NCBI GenBank assembly: GCA_029936425.1
Contig: JAPYSU010000029.1
Location: 1 to 10,116 of the forward strand
DNA length: 10,116 nucleotides
DNA from: Litorimonas sp.
Lineage (GTDB): Bacteria; Pseudomonadota; Alphaproteobacteria; Caulobacterales; Maricaulaceae
Reading direction: 5' to 3'
In this document: positions 1-6,533 of the stretch, in pieces
Layout of the letters: every line of letters starts with the position of its first letter
How positions within the stretch are numbered: position 1 is the first letter of the stretch
The notes under the pieces: model-generated
The model's input: only the letters and a program-made list of their open reading frames with translations
The model's database searches: none
What the model was told of the DNA's origin: nothing
Program-made: the position numbers and the translations under genes

Positions 1-1
1 T

Positions 2-253
2 TTCTCCAACATGAAGACATTGGCCGAAGAGAAAAAACTGGTCCTGGCAGGCCCCTTTGTCGGAGACGAAGAAAAACGCGGCCTCTATATTTTCAATGTG
101 CAGACGATTGAAGAAGCAAAAGAGTTGGTCAAAACCGACCCGGCGGTAGAGGCCGGGATTTTCGTTCCGGAATTCACCAAATATTACGGCTCCGCGGCTT
201 TGATGGGCGTGAATGAAACGCATCTAAAAATTCAGAAAACGGCTGTTGAGTAA
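2..253 (+). CDS. YciI-family protein, 5' end cut off by the window
   Basis: The reading frame is open from base 2 (F-S-N before the Met at 11). The residues around that Met read like the interior of a YciI domain (a leucine-rich helix, then KLVLAGPF), so I treat the Met at 11 as internal and the gene as beginning outside the window. Visible landmarks are LAGPF, the strand RGLYIFNV, the helix IEEAKELV, and TDPAVEAGIF, which carries the conserved Asp-Pro and Ala-Gly of YCII-related domains. A C-terminal extension with YYGSAALM is typical of longer family members. The family has a dimeric ferredoxin-like fold, and most members have no proven reaction, so no substrate can be given. It ends with TAA at 251-253, 63 bases before the next gene. 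Family assignment is fairly sure; function is unknown. Confidence 0.8.
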   Translation, partial: FSNMKTLAEEKKLVLAGPFVGDEEKRGLYIFNVQTIEEAKELVKTDPAVEAGIFVPEFTKYYGSAALMGVNETHLKIQKTAVE

Positions 254-316
254 TATAATTGAATTAATGACTTTAAATAGAATCTAGCACTCCCATATAT
301 TCTTTGGAGTAGGAAA

Positions 317-1057
317 ATGTTTGATCAAGATTTATTAGAAAGTTTGCCTTCGGACCCTGAAGATGCTTTCGGGGTATTTGAAGCCACAATCAGAGCTCGT
401 ATTCCAGCGATTCAAGAGTTTCAAGAGCATTATGATCAGAGATCTTTTGACTTGGAACGAACTAGAATTACTAGAGACTATATCCTCGCATTAGCAGCAT
501 TTGCGGAGGTTTATAATTTTAATATGGGTGTGAATTTTGAAGAGCTCATGACATTGGAAGATGCCTCGTTCGACAGAGAGTTTAAGATAGCATCGGCGAA
601 AATTCAGTACTTTTCGAACAAATGTGCCATCCAGCTTGCTCAACGCAAGAAAAAAGGAACCACATGTATTTACGTGCTTGAAGAAAAATCCAAACTAAAA
701 ATTCAACAATATATAGAAGGCATTAGGGAGCTAATACTGTCCGCAGATTTAACTGACTTAAAGAAAGAGGCATTGCTCACAAAGCTTAATAGTTTTTCAC
801 TTGAAGTCGATAAAGACAGGACACGTATAGAGGCGCTTGCGTCATTTTATGTATTAGCGAAATCGGAAGCTAAGGAGTTAATAGGAATATCCGATAAGGT
901 CGAAAAAATCTGGGTTGCTGTCTCCAAAGGTAAGGAATTATGGAAAGCCTTACCTTCAATAGAGATCACAGCCCGTTTGAATGCTCCGCAAAAGAAGATT
1001 GAAGACAAATCGACACCAACAGAAAATTTTGACTTGGATGACGAAATTCCATTCTAA
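317..1057 (+). CDS. Hypothetical helical protein with an SSB-like C-terminal tail
   Basis: I do not recognise a named domain in this 246-residue protein. It reads as mostly alpha-helical and charged, soluble, with no signal peptide or membrane segment. Residues 1-130 include long amphipathic helices. Residues 130-200 form a Lys/Glu-rich helical block containing KKEALLTKL and DKDRTRIEAL. Residues 222-236 are a Lys/Pro/Thr linker likely to be disordered. The protein then ends in NFDLDDEIPF (237-246). That end closely matches the SSB C-terminal tip (DFDDDIPF in E. coli), which docks into a pocket on ExoI, RecQ, RecO, PriA and the DNA polymerase III chi subunit. The ATG at 317 has a good ribosome site (GGAG at 306-309 within tggagtagg). 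Base composition differs from neighbours: by hand count 661-720 has 17 G+C of 60 and 841-900 has 21, against 31 of 60 at 2221-2280 in nadE. It is probably a transferred accessory gene. That it acts at replication or repair complexes is inference from the tail alone. Confidence 0.85.
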   Translation: MFDQDLLESLPSDPEDAFGVFEATIRARIPAIQEFQEHYDQRSFDLERTRITRDYILALAAFAEVYNFNMGVNFEELMTLEDASFDREFKIASAKIQYFSNKCAIQLAQRKKKGTTCIYVLEEKSKLKIQQYIEGIRELILSADLTDLKKEALLTKLNSFSLEVDKDRTRIEALASFYVLAKSEAKELIGISDKVEKIWVAVSKGKELWKALPSIEITARLNAPQKKIEDKSTPTENFDLDDEIPF

Positions 1058-1111
1058 TAGTCTCCCCTTTAAACCTTGCCGCTTTCCCGCCGCGCCGCTA
1101 CACCCCCTTTC

Positions 1112-2782
1112 ATGACGACACGCCTTAAAATTGCTTCGGCTCAGCTCAATCCGACGGTTGGGGATTTGGCAGGTAATATTGCTCTGGCCACAGACGCTTT
1201 GCATCGGGCGAAGGCGGACGGGGCGGATATTCTGGTGCTGCCGGAGCAGCTCATTATAGGCTACCCGGCGGAGGATCTGGTTCTCAAGCCGGCCGCTGTG
1301 GAAGACTGTAGATTACTGGCCGAAGATTTTGCGAAATTGACAAAAGACGGGCCTGCCGTGGTTTTTAACCTGCCTTGGGCTGACGGGCCACATCTCTATA
1401 ACGCCGCCTTGTTCATGCGCGATGGAGAGATCACAGACGCTCGATATAAACATCATTTACCGAATTACGGTGTGTTCGATGAAGCCCGGATTTTTACGCG
1501 AGGGCCCTTGCCCGACCCGATTGAATTTAAAGGGGTTATGATTGGACTGCCAATTTGTGAAGACCTCTGGCAAGAGGGGGTAGCGTCCCATCTTCGGGCG
1601 CGCGGCGCCGAAATGATGATCTCGCCAAACGGATCCCCTTGGCGGCGAACGGCTCTATCCGAACGCACCGAAGCGCTCGGCGATAAAGTCCACACCTCCG
1701 GCCTGCCGCTCATTTACGTTAATCAGGTCGGCGGTCAGGACGAGCTGGTCTTTGACGGCTCCAGTTTTTGCATGAGCGCGGCCGGGGCCATTGTCCAATC
1801 CCTCAAAAGCTTCGTGCCGGATTACGACGTCTCCGTCTGGGAGAAAGAGGGCGGAAAATGGGTTTGTAAAAAGGGGAAGATCGAAGCGCAATTGACGGGG
1901 TATGAAGCGGATTGGCGCGCGACCTGTTTGGGGCTCGGCGATTACGTCAACAAAAACGGATTTAAACAGGTCGTCCTCGGCATGTCCGGCGGCATAGACA
2001 GCGCTATGGCCGCAACGATTGCGGTAGACGCTCTCGGTAAAGACAGAGTGTGGTGCGTAATGATGCCTACCAAATATACAAGCTCTGACAGTCTGGAGGA
2101 CGCAAAATCTTGCGCCGAGCGGCTCGGCTGTCGTTACGACATTATTGCGATTAAGCCTGCGATAGACGCCTTCGACGAAATGCTTGAGCCATTATTCGAA
2201 GGGACGACGCCAGACACGACGGAAGAGAATATTCAGTCCCGCTCCCGCGCGCTCACCCTTATGGCGCTGTCTAATAAATTTGGGCCGATGTTGGTCACGA
2301 CAGGCAATAAGTCTGAAATGGCCGTCGGCTACGCGACGCTCTACGGTGATATGTGCGGCGGCTATAATCCGTTGAAAGACCTTTACAAAACCGAAGTGTT
2401 TGCACTGGCAGAGTGGCGCAACGCCCATACGCCAGAGGATTTGCTGGGCGGAGACACTCCGATTCCGACGCGTATAATCACCAAACCGCCTTCGGCGGAA
2501 CTGCGCGAAGATCAGAAAGACAGCGACTCCCTGCCGGAATATGACGTTTTGGACGACATCCTACGCGGCCTGATAGATTATGAATGGCCTGTCGAGGCGC
2601 TTTTGGAGCGCGGTCACAAGCCAAAAGATATAGCCCGCATTCAAAATCTCCTTTATATCGCCGAATATAAACGCCGACAGGCGCCGCCCGGCGTGAAAAT
2701 CGGCATCAAGAACTTTGGCCGGGATCGCCGCTATCCGATTACAAATCGGTACCGCGACGCCGTGCCACAAACTGAACCCTAA
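1112..2782 (+). CDS. nadE: NAD+ synthetase, glutamine-hydrolysing (two-domain NadE)
   Basis: It catalyses the last step of NAD biosynthesis: deamido-NAD+ + ATP + glutamine give NAD+, AMP, PPi and glutamate, in the cytosol. The 556-residue protein has both expected domains. The N-terminal nitrilase-like glutaminase (about 4-260) shows the catalytic triad Glu45 (LPEQ), Lys113 (YKHHLPNYGVFDE) and Cys149 (LPICEDLW). The C-terminal ATP-pyrophosphatase synthetase domain has the P-loop SGGIDS at 292-297, and further on TTGNKSEMAVGY and YGDMCGGYNPLKDLYKTEVF. Length is normal for the fused bacterial enzyme. I chose the ATG at 1112 because family members begin just before the strand LKIASAQLNPTVGD; an in-frame TTG at 1076 would add 12 Arg/Pro-rich residues with no better ribosome site. 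No clear Shine-Dalgarno precedes 1112. gltX follows after 27 bases, so co-transcription is likely. Function is secure; the start is slightly less so. Confidence 0.96.
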   Translation: MTTRLKIASAQLNPTVGDLAGNIALATDALHRAKADGADILVLPEQLIIGYPAEDLVLKPAAVEDCRLLAEDFAKLTKDGPAVVFNLPWADGPHLYNAALFMRDGEITDARYKHHLPNYGVFDEARIFTRGPLPDPIEFKGVMIGLPICEDLWQEGVASHLRARGAEMMISPNGSPWRRTALSERTEALGDKVHTSGLPLIYVNQVGGQDELVFDGSSFCMSAAGAIVQSLKSFVPDYDVSVWEKEGGKWVCKKGKIEAQLTGYEADWRATCLGLGDYVNKNGFKQVVLGMSGGIDSAMAATIAVDALGKDRVWCVMMPTKYTSSDSLEDAKSCAERLGCRYDIIAIKPAIDAFDEMLEPLFEGTTPDTTEENIQSRSRALTLMALSNKFGPMLVTTGNKSEMAVGYATLYGDMCGGYNPLKDLYKTEVFALAEWRNAHTPEDLLGGDTPIPTRIITKPPSAELREDQKDSDSLPEYDVLDDILRGLIDYEWPVEALLERGHKPKDIARIQNLLYIAEYKRRQAPPGVKIGIKNFGRDRRYPITNRYRDAVPQTEP

Positions 2783-2809
2783 GACGAAACCGAACCATAA
2801 GAAGAGTAT

Positions 2810-4162
2810 ATGTCCGCCCCAAACACTCCCCGCGTAAGATTTGCCCCGTCCCCGACGGGAAAACTCCATGTCGGCAATGTCCGTACGGCGCTGCTCAACT
2901 GGTTGTTTGCCCGTAAAAATGACGGCACATTTATCCTTCGTATTGATGATACCGATGTGGAGCGCAGCACCAAAGCTTATGAAGACGGGCTGCGCGAAGA
3001 CCTGACCTGGCTCGGTCTGAAATGGGATGAGACGTTCAGTCAGTCAGACCGTTTCGAAAGCTATGAAGCCGCAGCGGAAAAGCTGAAGAAAGAGGGGATA
3101 TTATATCCTTGTTACGAGACGGGGGACGAGCTTGACCGTCAACGCAAATTGCAACGTGTGCAAGGCAAGCCGCCCGTCTATAATCGCCACGCCTTGAGTC
3201 TGAGCGAAGACGACAAAAAAGAATTAGAAGCGCAGGGGCGCACGCCGCATTGGCGGTTCAAACTCTCCGGCAATCCTGTGACGTGGAATGATGTTGTGCG
3301 CGGGGAACAAACGATTGAAACGGACTCTATTTCCGACCCGGTTCTGATACGGGCAGACGGGACCTTTCTCTATACCCTGCCAAGTGTCGTGGATGATATT
3401 GAGGCCAAGATTACCCATGTCATTCGCGGAGAAGATCACGTCACCAATTCCGGGGCGCAGATTGAAATCTTTAAGGCGCTATCAGATCACCTCCCGAAAT
3501 TTGCGCATATGCCGCTTTTGGTCGGCGCGGATGGAAAAGGGCTTTCCAAACGGCTCGGTTCGCTCTCTATGGGAGAGTTGCGAGACCGATATATTGAACC
3601 GCTCGCCATTTGCTCGCTATTGGGAAAAATTGGGACGTCTGACCCCATTGAGGCCCGTCCGTCTCTGGACGTTCTGGTGGAGGAGTTCAGCTTCGACAAA
3701 GTCGGCCGCGCCCCGGCCCGGTTTGACGAAGAAGAGCTGCTGCTCATTAACGGACGCCTGCTTCACGAAACGCCTTACGCCGATGTGAAAGAGCGTTTGG
3801 ACGCTCTCAGCGTGTCTGGCGGTGAGGCGCTCTGGCTTGCCGTTCGCTCCAATGTCGAAAGGCTTTCGGATGTGAAAGCCTGGTCGGATATCATATTTCA
3901 ACCGGCGGAGGGCAAAATTGCCGATGAGGATAAAGAGTTCTGCGCGCAGGCCGCAACTCTTCTGCCCGAAACCGTGGATCAAGAAAGCTGGGGTCCTTGG
4001 CTCAATTCGGTGAAAACGGAAACCGGGCGTAAAGGGAAGGGGCTGTTCATGCCGCTTCGCCGCGCTTTGACCGGGCTGGATCATGGCCCGGAAATGGGGC
4101 CGCTATTTGCGCTCATGGGGGCAGACCGTGCCAAGGCGCGGTTAAACGGTGAGGCCGGTTAG
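2810..4162 (+). CDS. gltX: Glutamate--tRNA ligase (class I GluRS)
   Basis: It charges tRNA-Glu with glutamate. In bacteria without GlnRS, including most alphaproteobacteria, a GluRS also mischarges tRNA-Gln for later amidation by GatCAB. The 450-residue protein is complete. The Rossmann catalytic domain opens with RFAPSPTGKLHVGNVRTALL, with the HIGH signature as HVGN at 20-23. RIDDTDVERS and the insert PCYETGDELDRQRK follow, then IRGEDHVTNSGAQIEIF. The KMSKS loop is KGLSKR (243-248), and a helical anticodon-binding region fills about 300-450. The start ATG at 2810 has AAGAAGAG a few bases upstream and agrees with the family N-terminus. Alphaproteobacteria often carry two divergent gltX copies. 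The HVGN/GLSKR form here is the more diverged type I associate with one of them, but which tRNA it prefers cannot be read from the sequence. It is probably in a transcription unit with nadE. Confidence 0.96.
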   Translation: MSAPNTPRVRFAPSPTGKLHVGNVRTALLNWLFARKNDGTFILRIDDTDVERSTKAYEDGLREDLTWLGLKWDETFSQSDRFESYEAAAEKLKKEGILYPCYETGDELDRQRKLQRVQGKPPVYNRHALSLSEDDKKELEAQGRTPHWRFKLSGNPVTWNDVVRGEQTIETDSISDPVLIRADGTFLYTLPSVVDDIEAKITHVIRGEDHVTNSGAQIEIFKALSDHLPKFAHMPLLVGADGKGLSKRLGSLSMGELRDRYIEPLAICSLLGKIGTSDPIEARPSLDVLVEEFSFDKVGRAPARFDEEELLLINGRLLHETPYADVKERLDALSVSGGEALWLAVRSNVERLSDVKAWSDIIFQPAEGKIADEDKEFCAQAATLLPETVDQESWGPWLNSVKTETGRKGKGLFMPLRRALTGLDHGPEMGPLFALMGADRAKARLNGEAG

Positions 4163-4205
4163 CTCACAAAACTGTGTGTTGGAAGTCAGGTCGCTCGCCT
4201 ATACA

Positions 4206-4227
4206 CCCCTCACACTTAACTGAGGGG
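4206..4227 (+). promoter_or_regulatory. Hairpin overlapping the ribosome site of the next gene
   Basis: A perfect 7-bp inverted repeat, cccctca (4206-4212) and tgagggg (4221-4227), has an 8-base loop. Its right arm contains most of the AGGGGA Shine-Dalgarno of the gene starting at 4236. No T run follows, so a terminator is unlikely. If the stem forms in mRNA it would hide the ribosome site. A weak promoter-like pair lies just upstream (TTGGAA at 4179-4184 and TATACA at 4200-4205, spacing only 15). If that is real, the hairpin would sit at the very 5' end of the message. Confidence 0.4.
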
Positions 4228-4235
4228 AAGATATT

Positions 4236-4649
4236 ATGCCTAAAAATCTTAAACCAGCTCTTTTGCTGACACGTCTGTTTATTGCCTATTTCATGCTCAT
4301 GTGGGCACTGGACCGATTTTCAGATGCCGAACATGCGCAAAATGTGGCGAACTCGTTTTATAAAATCGGCGACTTAAGTCTCTCGGCCATACCGCCTCAA
4401 ATCATCGGGGCGTTCTTATTGGCAGTAATTTTTGCGTTTGTCATTGGCCTTAAAAAACGGATTTCCTATGGCCTTGTCATGGTCATTCACGGGCTCGGAA
4501 CGCTGTTTACAATCAAAAACCTCGTGCCGTTTTCAGACAGTTTTACTCTTATTTTCCTCGCTGCACTGCCGACGCTCGGAGCGATGATACTGCTCTTTAT
4601 CCTTCGCAGAGAAGACACGATTTTGAGCCTGAAAGGGAAATGGAGCTAA
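4236..4649 (+). CDS. Small four-helix membrane protein, possibly DoxX-like
   Basis: This 137-residue inner-membrane protein has four likely transmembrane helices, at about 9-25, 52-71, 77-95 and 103-123. They are joined by a polar loop (27-50), a short basic turn (GLKKRIS, 71-77) and a second polar turn, and the tail is short and charged (RREDTILSLKGKWS). Size, helix count and the first helix ending in a Trp/Asp/Arg segment (MWALDRF) resemble DoxX-like proteins. No decisive signature is visible, so that label is tentative. DoxX relatives have been linked to respiratory or redox membrane complexes, but nothing here shows a partner. The ATG at 4236 has a strong ribosome site (AGGGGAAG at 4223-4230). 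The gene stands 73 bases after gltX and may be read from its own promoter or by read-through. A long hairpin (4664-4704) follows it. Confidence 0.8.
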   Translation: MPKNLKPALLLTRLFIAYFMLMWALDRFSDAEHAQNVANSFYKIGDLSLSAIPPQIIGAFLLAVIFAFVIGLKKRISYGLVMVIHGLGTLFTIKNLVPFSDSFTLIFLAALPTLGAMILLFILRREDTILSLKGKWS

Positions 4650-4663
4650 TCTAGAAGGAATGT

Positions 4664-4704
4664 GGTCGCCCCTTTCGTTTCAATTTGAAACGTCAAAGGC
4701 GACC
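4664..4704. other. Long imperfect hairpin after the membrane-protein gene
   Basis: The arms fold as ggtcg, a 2-base bulge, ccttt, cgtttc, the loop aattt, then gaaacg, a 2-base bulge, aaagg and cgacc. That is about 16 base pairs in three contiguous blocks. It begins 15 bases after the 4649 stop. No U tract follows on either strand, so it is not a standard intrinsic terminator. It could mark a 3' end protected from exonucleases or be a structured element of the downstream leader. Confidence 0.5.
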
Positions 4705-4874
4705 CGTTCAAACCTTCCCGGGGTATTGGCCCGGGGATATAGGTAAGGATTGTCCTGCTGCCGGACGGGGAGTGGAAGTGGTATCAGGCAACAAAATTCC
4801 AAATATACCTTTGATTGTATTTTGTCAATCTCCAAATAGACCGTTTTGTGTTGAGGTAAAGAAAATCTGAGCTT

Positions 4875-4980
4875 TCTCCGAGTTCGGGCAAGATTAAAGC
4901 TTGTTAAGTTAAAATCCCCAAGGGGGAGTTTTTCCGTAGTAAAATTAATCCCGCATGATCGGGAGAAACCTTCTCGGAGA
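4875..4980 (+). promoter_or_regulatory. Possible ribosome-site-masking leader of the fasciclin gene
   Basis: The ribosome site GGAGA (4976-4980) lies in the octamer ctcggaga (4973-4980). This is the exact complement of tctccgag at 4875-4882. A competing local stem, gagaa-acc-ttctc (4963-4975), uses part of the same bases, and tcccg-catgat-cggga (4949-4964) sits just before it. Alternative folds could expose or hide the start. This is read from complementarity only; no known riboswitch family is recognised. Confidence 0.3.
4915..4933 (+). terminator. Terminator-like stem in the fasciclin leader
   Basis: tcccc (4915-4919) and gggga (4923-4927) enclose a 3-base loop. One G then precedes five T residues (4929-4933), and A residues lie opposite on the left side. 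The shape is that of a short intrinsic terminator or attenuator 54 bases before the fasciclin start. It may end transcripts arriving from upstream or attenuate the fasciclin mRNA. The stem is short, so confidence is limited. Confidence 0.4.
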
Positions 4981-4986
4981 CTATTG

Positions 4987-5697
4987 ATGACACATTTTGC
5001 AAACAAGACACTTTCCCCCTTAATTAAAACTGTTGCGGCTGGCGCGCTCATCATCGGATTATCAGGCCAGGCCTTTGCTGGCGATTGCGACAAAACAAAG
5101 ATAACGAAAACGGCTGAGATGACGAACGCGGCTGACGCCCCCTTTTCTACGTCAACACAAACTCCGGAATATCCGAATGTGAGCGTATATTCAGACGGAG
5201 TAAAACTTGCCGCCTATCGTGACCATCACTCGGATAAAAAAGACATGAAGAAAGGCACGATCGTGGATGCCGCAATGGCAACGGACAGTCTCTCTACTTT
5301 GGTCGCCGCTGTGAAGGCTGCCGATCTTGTCAATGCTTTGAGTGGTGAGGGCCCATTGACTGTTTTCGCCCCGACAAATGATGCCTTTGATGCCTTGCCA
5401 GCTGGAACGGTGGACACATTACTGATGCCAGAAAACCAGGCTGATTTACAGAAAATTCTCAAAGCCCATGTCGTTGCTGGCAAACTATCCGCCAGTAATA
5501 TTATAGAGCTGGCGACGGAAAATGGCGGAATGGTCGAGGTTGAGACCCTGAGTGGAGATACACTGACGGCAGTCCTGAAAGACGAGACGCTCTATGTCAA
5601 AGATGAAAATGGGGGACTGGCAGGTGTCGCCAAAGCTGACATCATGAAATCAAATGGCGTTGTTCATGTAGTTGATAAGGTTTTGCTCCCTTCATAG
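4987..5697 (+). CDS. Secreted fasciclin (FAS1) domain protein
   Basis: This 236-residue exported protein has a Sec signal peptide: a basic, polar start, a hydrophobic core at about 15-30, and a likely cut after AFA (31). Cys34 follows, but there is no lipobox before it. Residues 32-88 are a variable polar spacer. Residues 89-236 form one FAS1 domain with the usual landmarks: an opening TIVDAA, the H1 motif LTVFAPTNDAF (124-134), LKAHVVAGKL (158-167) and the H2 motif NGVVHVVDKVLLP (223-235). Single-domain bacterial FAS1 proteins act in adhesion or cell-envelope contacts; the partner here is unknown. The frame opens with TTG at 4984, but I take the ATG at 4987, which is 6 bases after GGAGA and starts a normal signal peptide. 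It has its own leader and two terminator-like structures behind it, so it is probably monocistronic. Confidence 0.93.
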   Translation: MTHFANKTLSPLIKTVAAGALIIGLSGQAFAGDCDKTKITKTAEMTNAADAPFSTSTQTPEYPNVSVYSDGVKLAAYRDHHSDKKDMKKGTIVDAAMATDSLSTLVAAVKAADLVNALSGEGPLTVFAPTNDAFDALPAGTVDTLLMPENQADLQKILKAHVVAGKLSASNIIELATENGGMVEVETLSGDTLTAVLKDETLYVKDENGGLAGVAKADIMKSNGVVHVVDKVLLPS

Positions 5698-5728
5698 AGC
5701 AGAACTGACCCAAAGATGGGTCTAATGC

Positions 5729-5750
5729 TTACGACTAGCGTAACCTTTTT
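5729..5750 (+). terminator. Likely terminator after the fasciclin gene
   Basis: The stem ttacg (5729-5733) pairs with cgtaa (5739-5743) across a 5-base loop and is followed by cc and five T residues (5746-5750). It lies about 30 bases after the stop. A competing pairing, acgacta (5731-5737) with tagtcgt (5753-5759), would place the T run inside a loop. The stem is short, so efficiency is uncertain. Confidence 0.45.
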
Positions 5751-5779
5751 GTTAGTCGTTCCTGTTAACGTCTCCGGTG

Positions 5780-5800
5780 CGCCTCCGCCGGGGGCGTTTT
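5780..5800 (+). terminator. Second terminator-like hairpin, plus strand
   Basis: cgcctc (5780-5785) pairs with ggggcg (5791-5796), with one G-T pair and a 5-base loop, and TTTT follows (5797-5800). It faces the fasciclin gene and touches the stop codon of the convergent minus-strand gene at 5800. That arrangement fits a barrier between converging transcripts. Confidence 0.5.
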
Positions 5801-5979
5801 CATTTCCGGCGTCTGAAAAGTCGGAGCCAGAAAGGATCGAATATTACCATGGCGATCACGATTGCGGCGCCCCATATCCAATGAACGCCTCTTAACCAAA
5901 GCCAGATGAAAAGCCCCAGAAGCAGGGGAAAATAAAGAAACGCCCAATAAACTTTCAAAATCGCGATAAACGTTTTCAC
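5800..5979 (-). CDS. 59-residue membrane protein coupled to the phosphatase gene
   Basis: This small protein has two likely transmembrane helices, at about 3-29 (rich in Phe, Leu and Trp) and 34-51. A short RGVHW turn joins them, and the end is strongly basic (RLFRRRK). I chose the GTG at 5979-5977 because it overlaps the TGA of the upstream phosphatase (GTGA), a classic translational-coupling arrangement, and because the membrane helix begins right after it. The same frame continues upstream to an ATG at 6132, but that extension lies inside the phosphatase gene and adds an unlikely charged stretch. No named family is recognised. Location beside a SixA-like phosphatase gives no clear job. An inner-membrane position with a cytoplasmic basic tail is inferred from the charge pattern. 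Confidence 0.7.
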   Translation of the reverse strand: MKTFIAILKVYWAFLYFPLLLGLFIWLWLRGVHWIWGAAIVIAMVIFDPFWLRLFRRRK

Positions 5980-6479
5980 TCTAACTCTCTGGGAAGAATG
6001 AGATCGATAAGCCGCCAATTTTCCGGTGTGAGCCAGTTTGCGGCAATCGGCTTTCTCGCGCTGTAAACCGCGCAGGCGGCTGTCGGAAAATTGTGCTCCT
6101 GTCCACTTAGGTAGTAATGAAGCTCTGCCCACCCCGGATTGTGACCCAGCAACATGAGATTTTTCTCAGGGAAAGCTGTGCCGTTGCATATCTGGAGAAC
6201 TTCTTCCGGCCCAGCGTGATAAAAGCCCGGATTGTAATGTACTTCCTGGGCGCCGGGTATGGCGCGTATCAGGCGCATGGCGGTCAGGCGTGTGCGCTTT
6301 GAATCAGAACTCCAGATTATGTCCGGCGCATACCCCCGAGCGTAAAGCTCCGCGCCGACATCCGTTGCGGCCTTTTCGCCGCGCGCATTCAGAGGGCGTT
6401 GATGATCGGTCAAACCGGCCTCGGCCCAGGACGATTTCGCGTGACGCATCAAAAGCAGATAGGGAGCGGATTGGGTCAT
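5976..6479 (-). CDS. SixA-like histidine phosphatase
   Basis: This 167-residue cytosolic protein of the histidine phosphatase (phosphoglycerate mutase-like) superfamily has the short SixA form. The catalytic motif is LLLMRHAKSSW, with Arg12 and the phospho-accepting His13. The second arginine is Arg62 in SSDSKRTRLTA, and the second histidine is His113 in LLGHNPGW. RHAKS(S)W and GHNPG are typical of SixA relatives, whose E. coli member dephosphorylates phosphohistidine in phosphotransfer systems. The substrate of this protein cannot be inferred. The ATG at 6479 gives the normal N-terminus just before the first strand; the ribosome site (GAAG) is weak. It lies 54 bases after the DUF481 gene upstream and overlaps the small membrane-protein gene downstream by 4 bases, so the pair is very likely co-translated. 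Confidence 0.9.
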   Translation of the reverse strand: MTQSAPYLLLMRHAKSSWAEAGLTDHQRPLNARGEKAATDVGAELYARGYAPDIIWSSDSKRTRLTAMRLIRAIPGAQEVHYNPGFYHAGPEEVLQICNGTAFPEKNLMLLGHNPGWAELHYYLSGQEHNFPTAACAVYSARKPIAANWLTPENWRLIDLILPRELE

Positions 6480-6533
6480 GGCTTCAGTCTAACCCGAAAG
6501 CCTGATTGTTTCCATCTGAGAGTAGGGTGCGCC

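Larger units (their letters stand above)
4650..4986. other. 337-base non-coding stretch upstream of the fasciclin gene
   Basis: I see no credible gene here; the open frames that cross it are low-quality and match no family I know. It holds several secondary-structure signals. They are a long hairpin at 4664-4704, a smaller one with CCCGGG arms (4717-4722 and 4730-4735), a stem followed by T residues at 4915-4933, and a cluster of small stems at 4949-4980 next to the fasciclin ribosome site. Bases 4795-4915 are AT-rich and are the most likely place for the fasciclin promoter, but I found no convincing -35/-10 pair. Confidence 0.6.

Noticed and set aside
1076..1111. TTG start adding 12 residues to NadE
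   Set aside because: The added MPLSRRAATPPF is outside the family N-terminus and has no ribosome site; the ATG at 1112 fits the family.
3617..4084. 155-codon open frame opposite gltX
   Set aside because: It is antisense to a well-supported synthetase gene and has no recognisable domain.
5077..5091. Lipoprotein signal for the fasciclin protein (Cys34)
   Set aside because: The residues before the Cys are Ala-Gly-Asp, which do not fit a lipobox. AFA just before is a normal signal peptidase I site.
4685..5093. Open frames in the 4650-4986 interval, on both strands
   Set aside because: They have no family resemblance and overlap hairpins and the fasciclin signal peptide. The long minus-strand frame starts inside the fasciclin gene.
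5800..6132. 110-codon version of the small membrane protein
   Set aside because: The extra 51 residues overlap the phosphatase gene in another frame. The GTG at 5979 gives a coupled start directly before the membrane helix.
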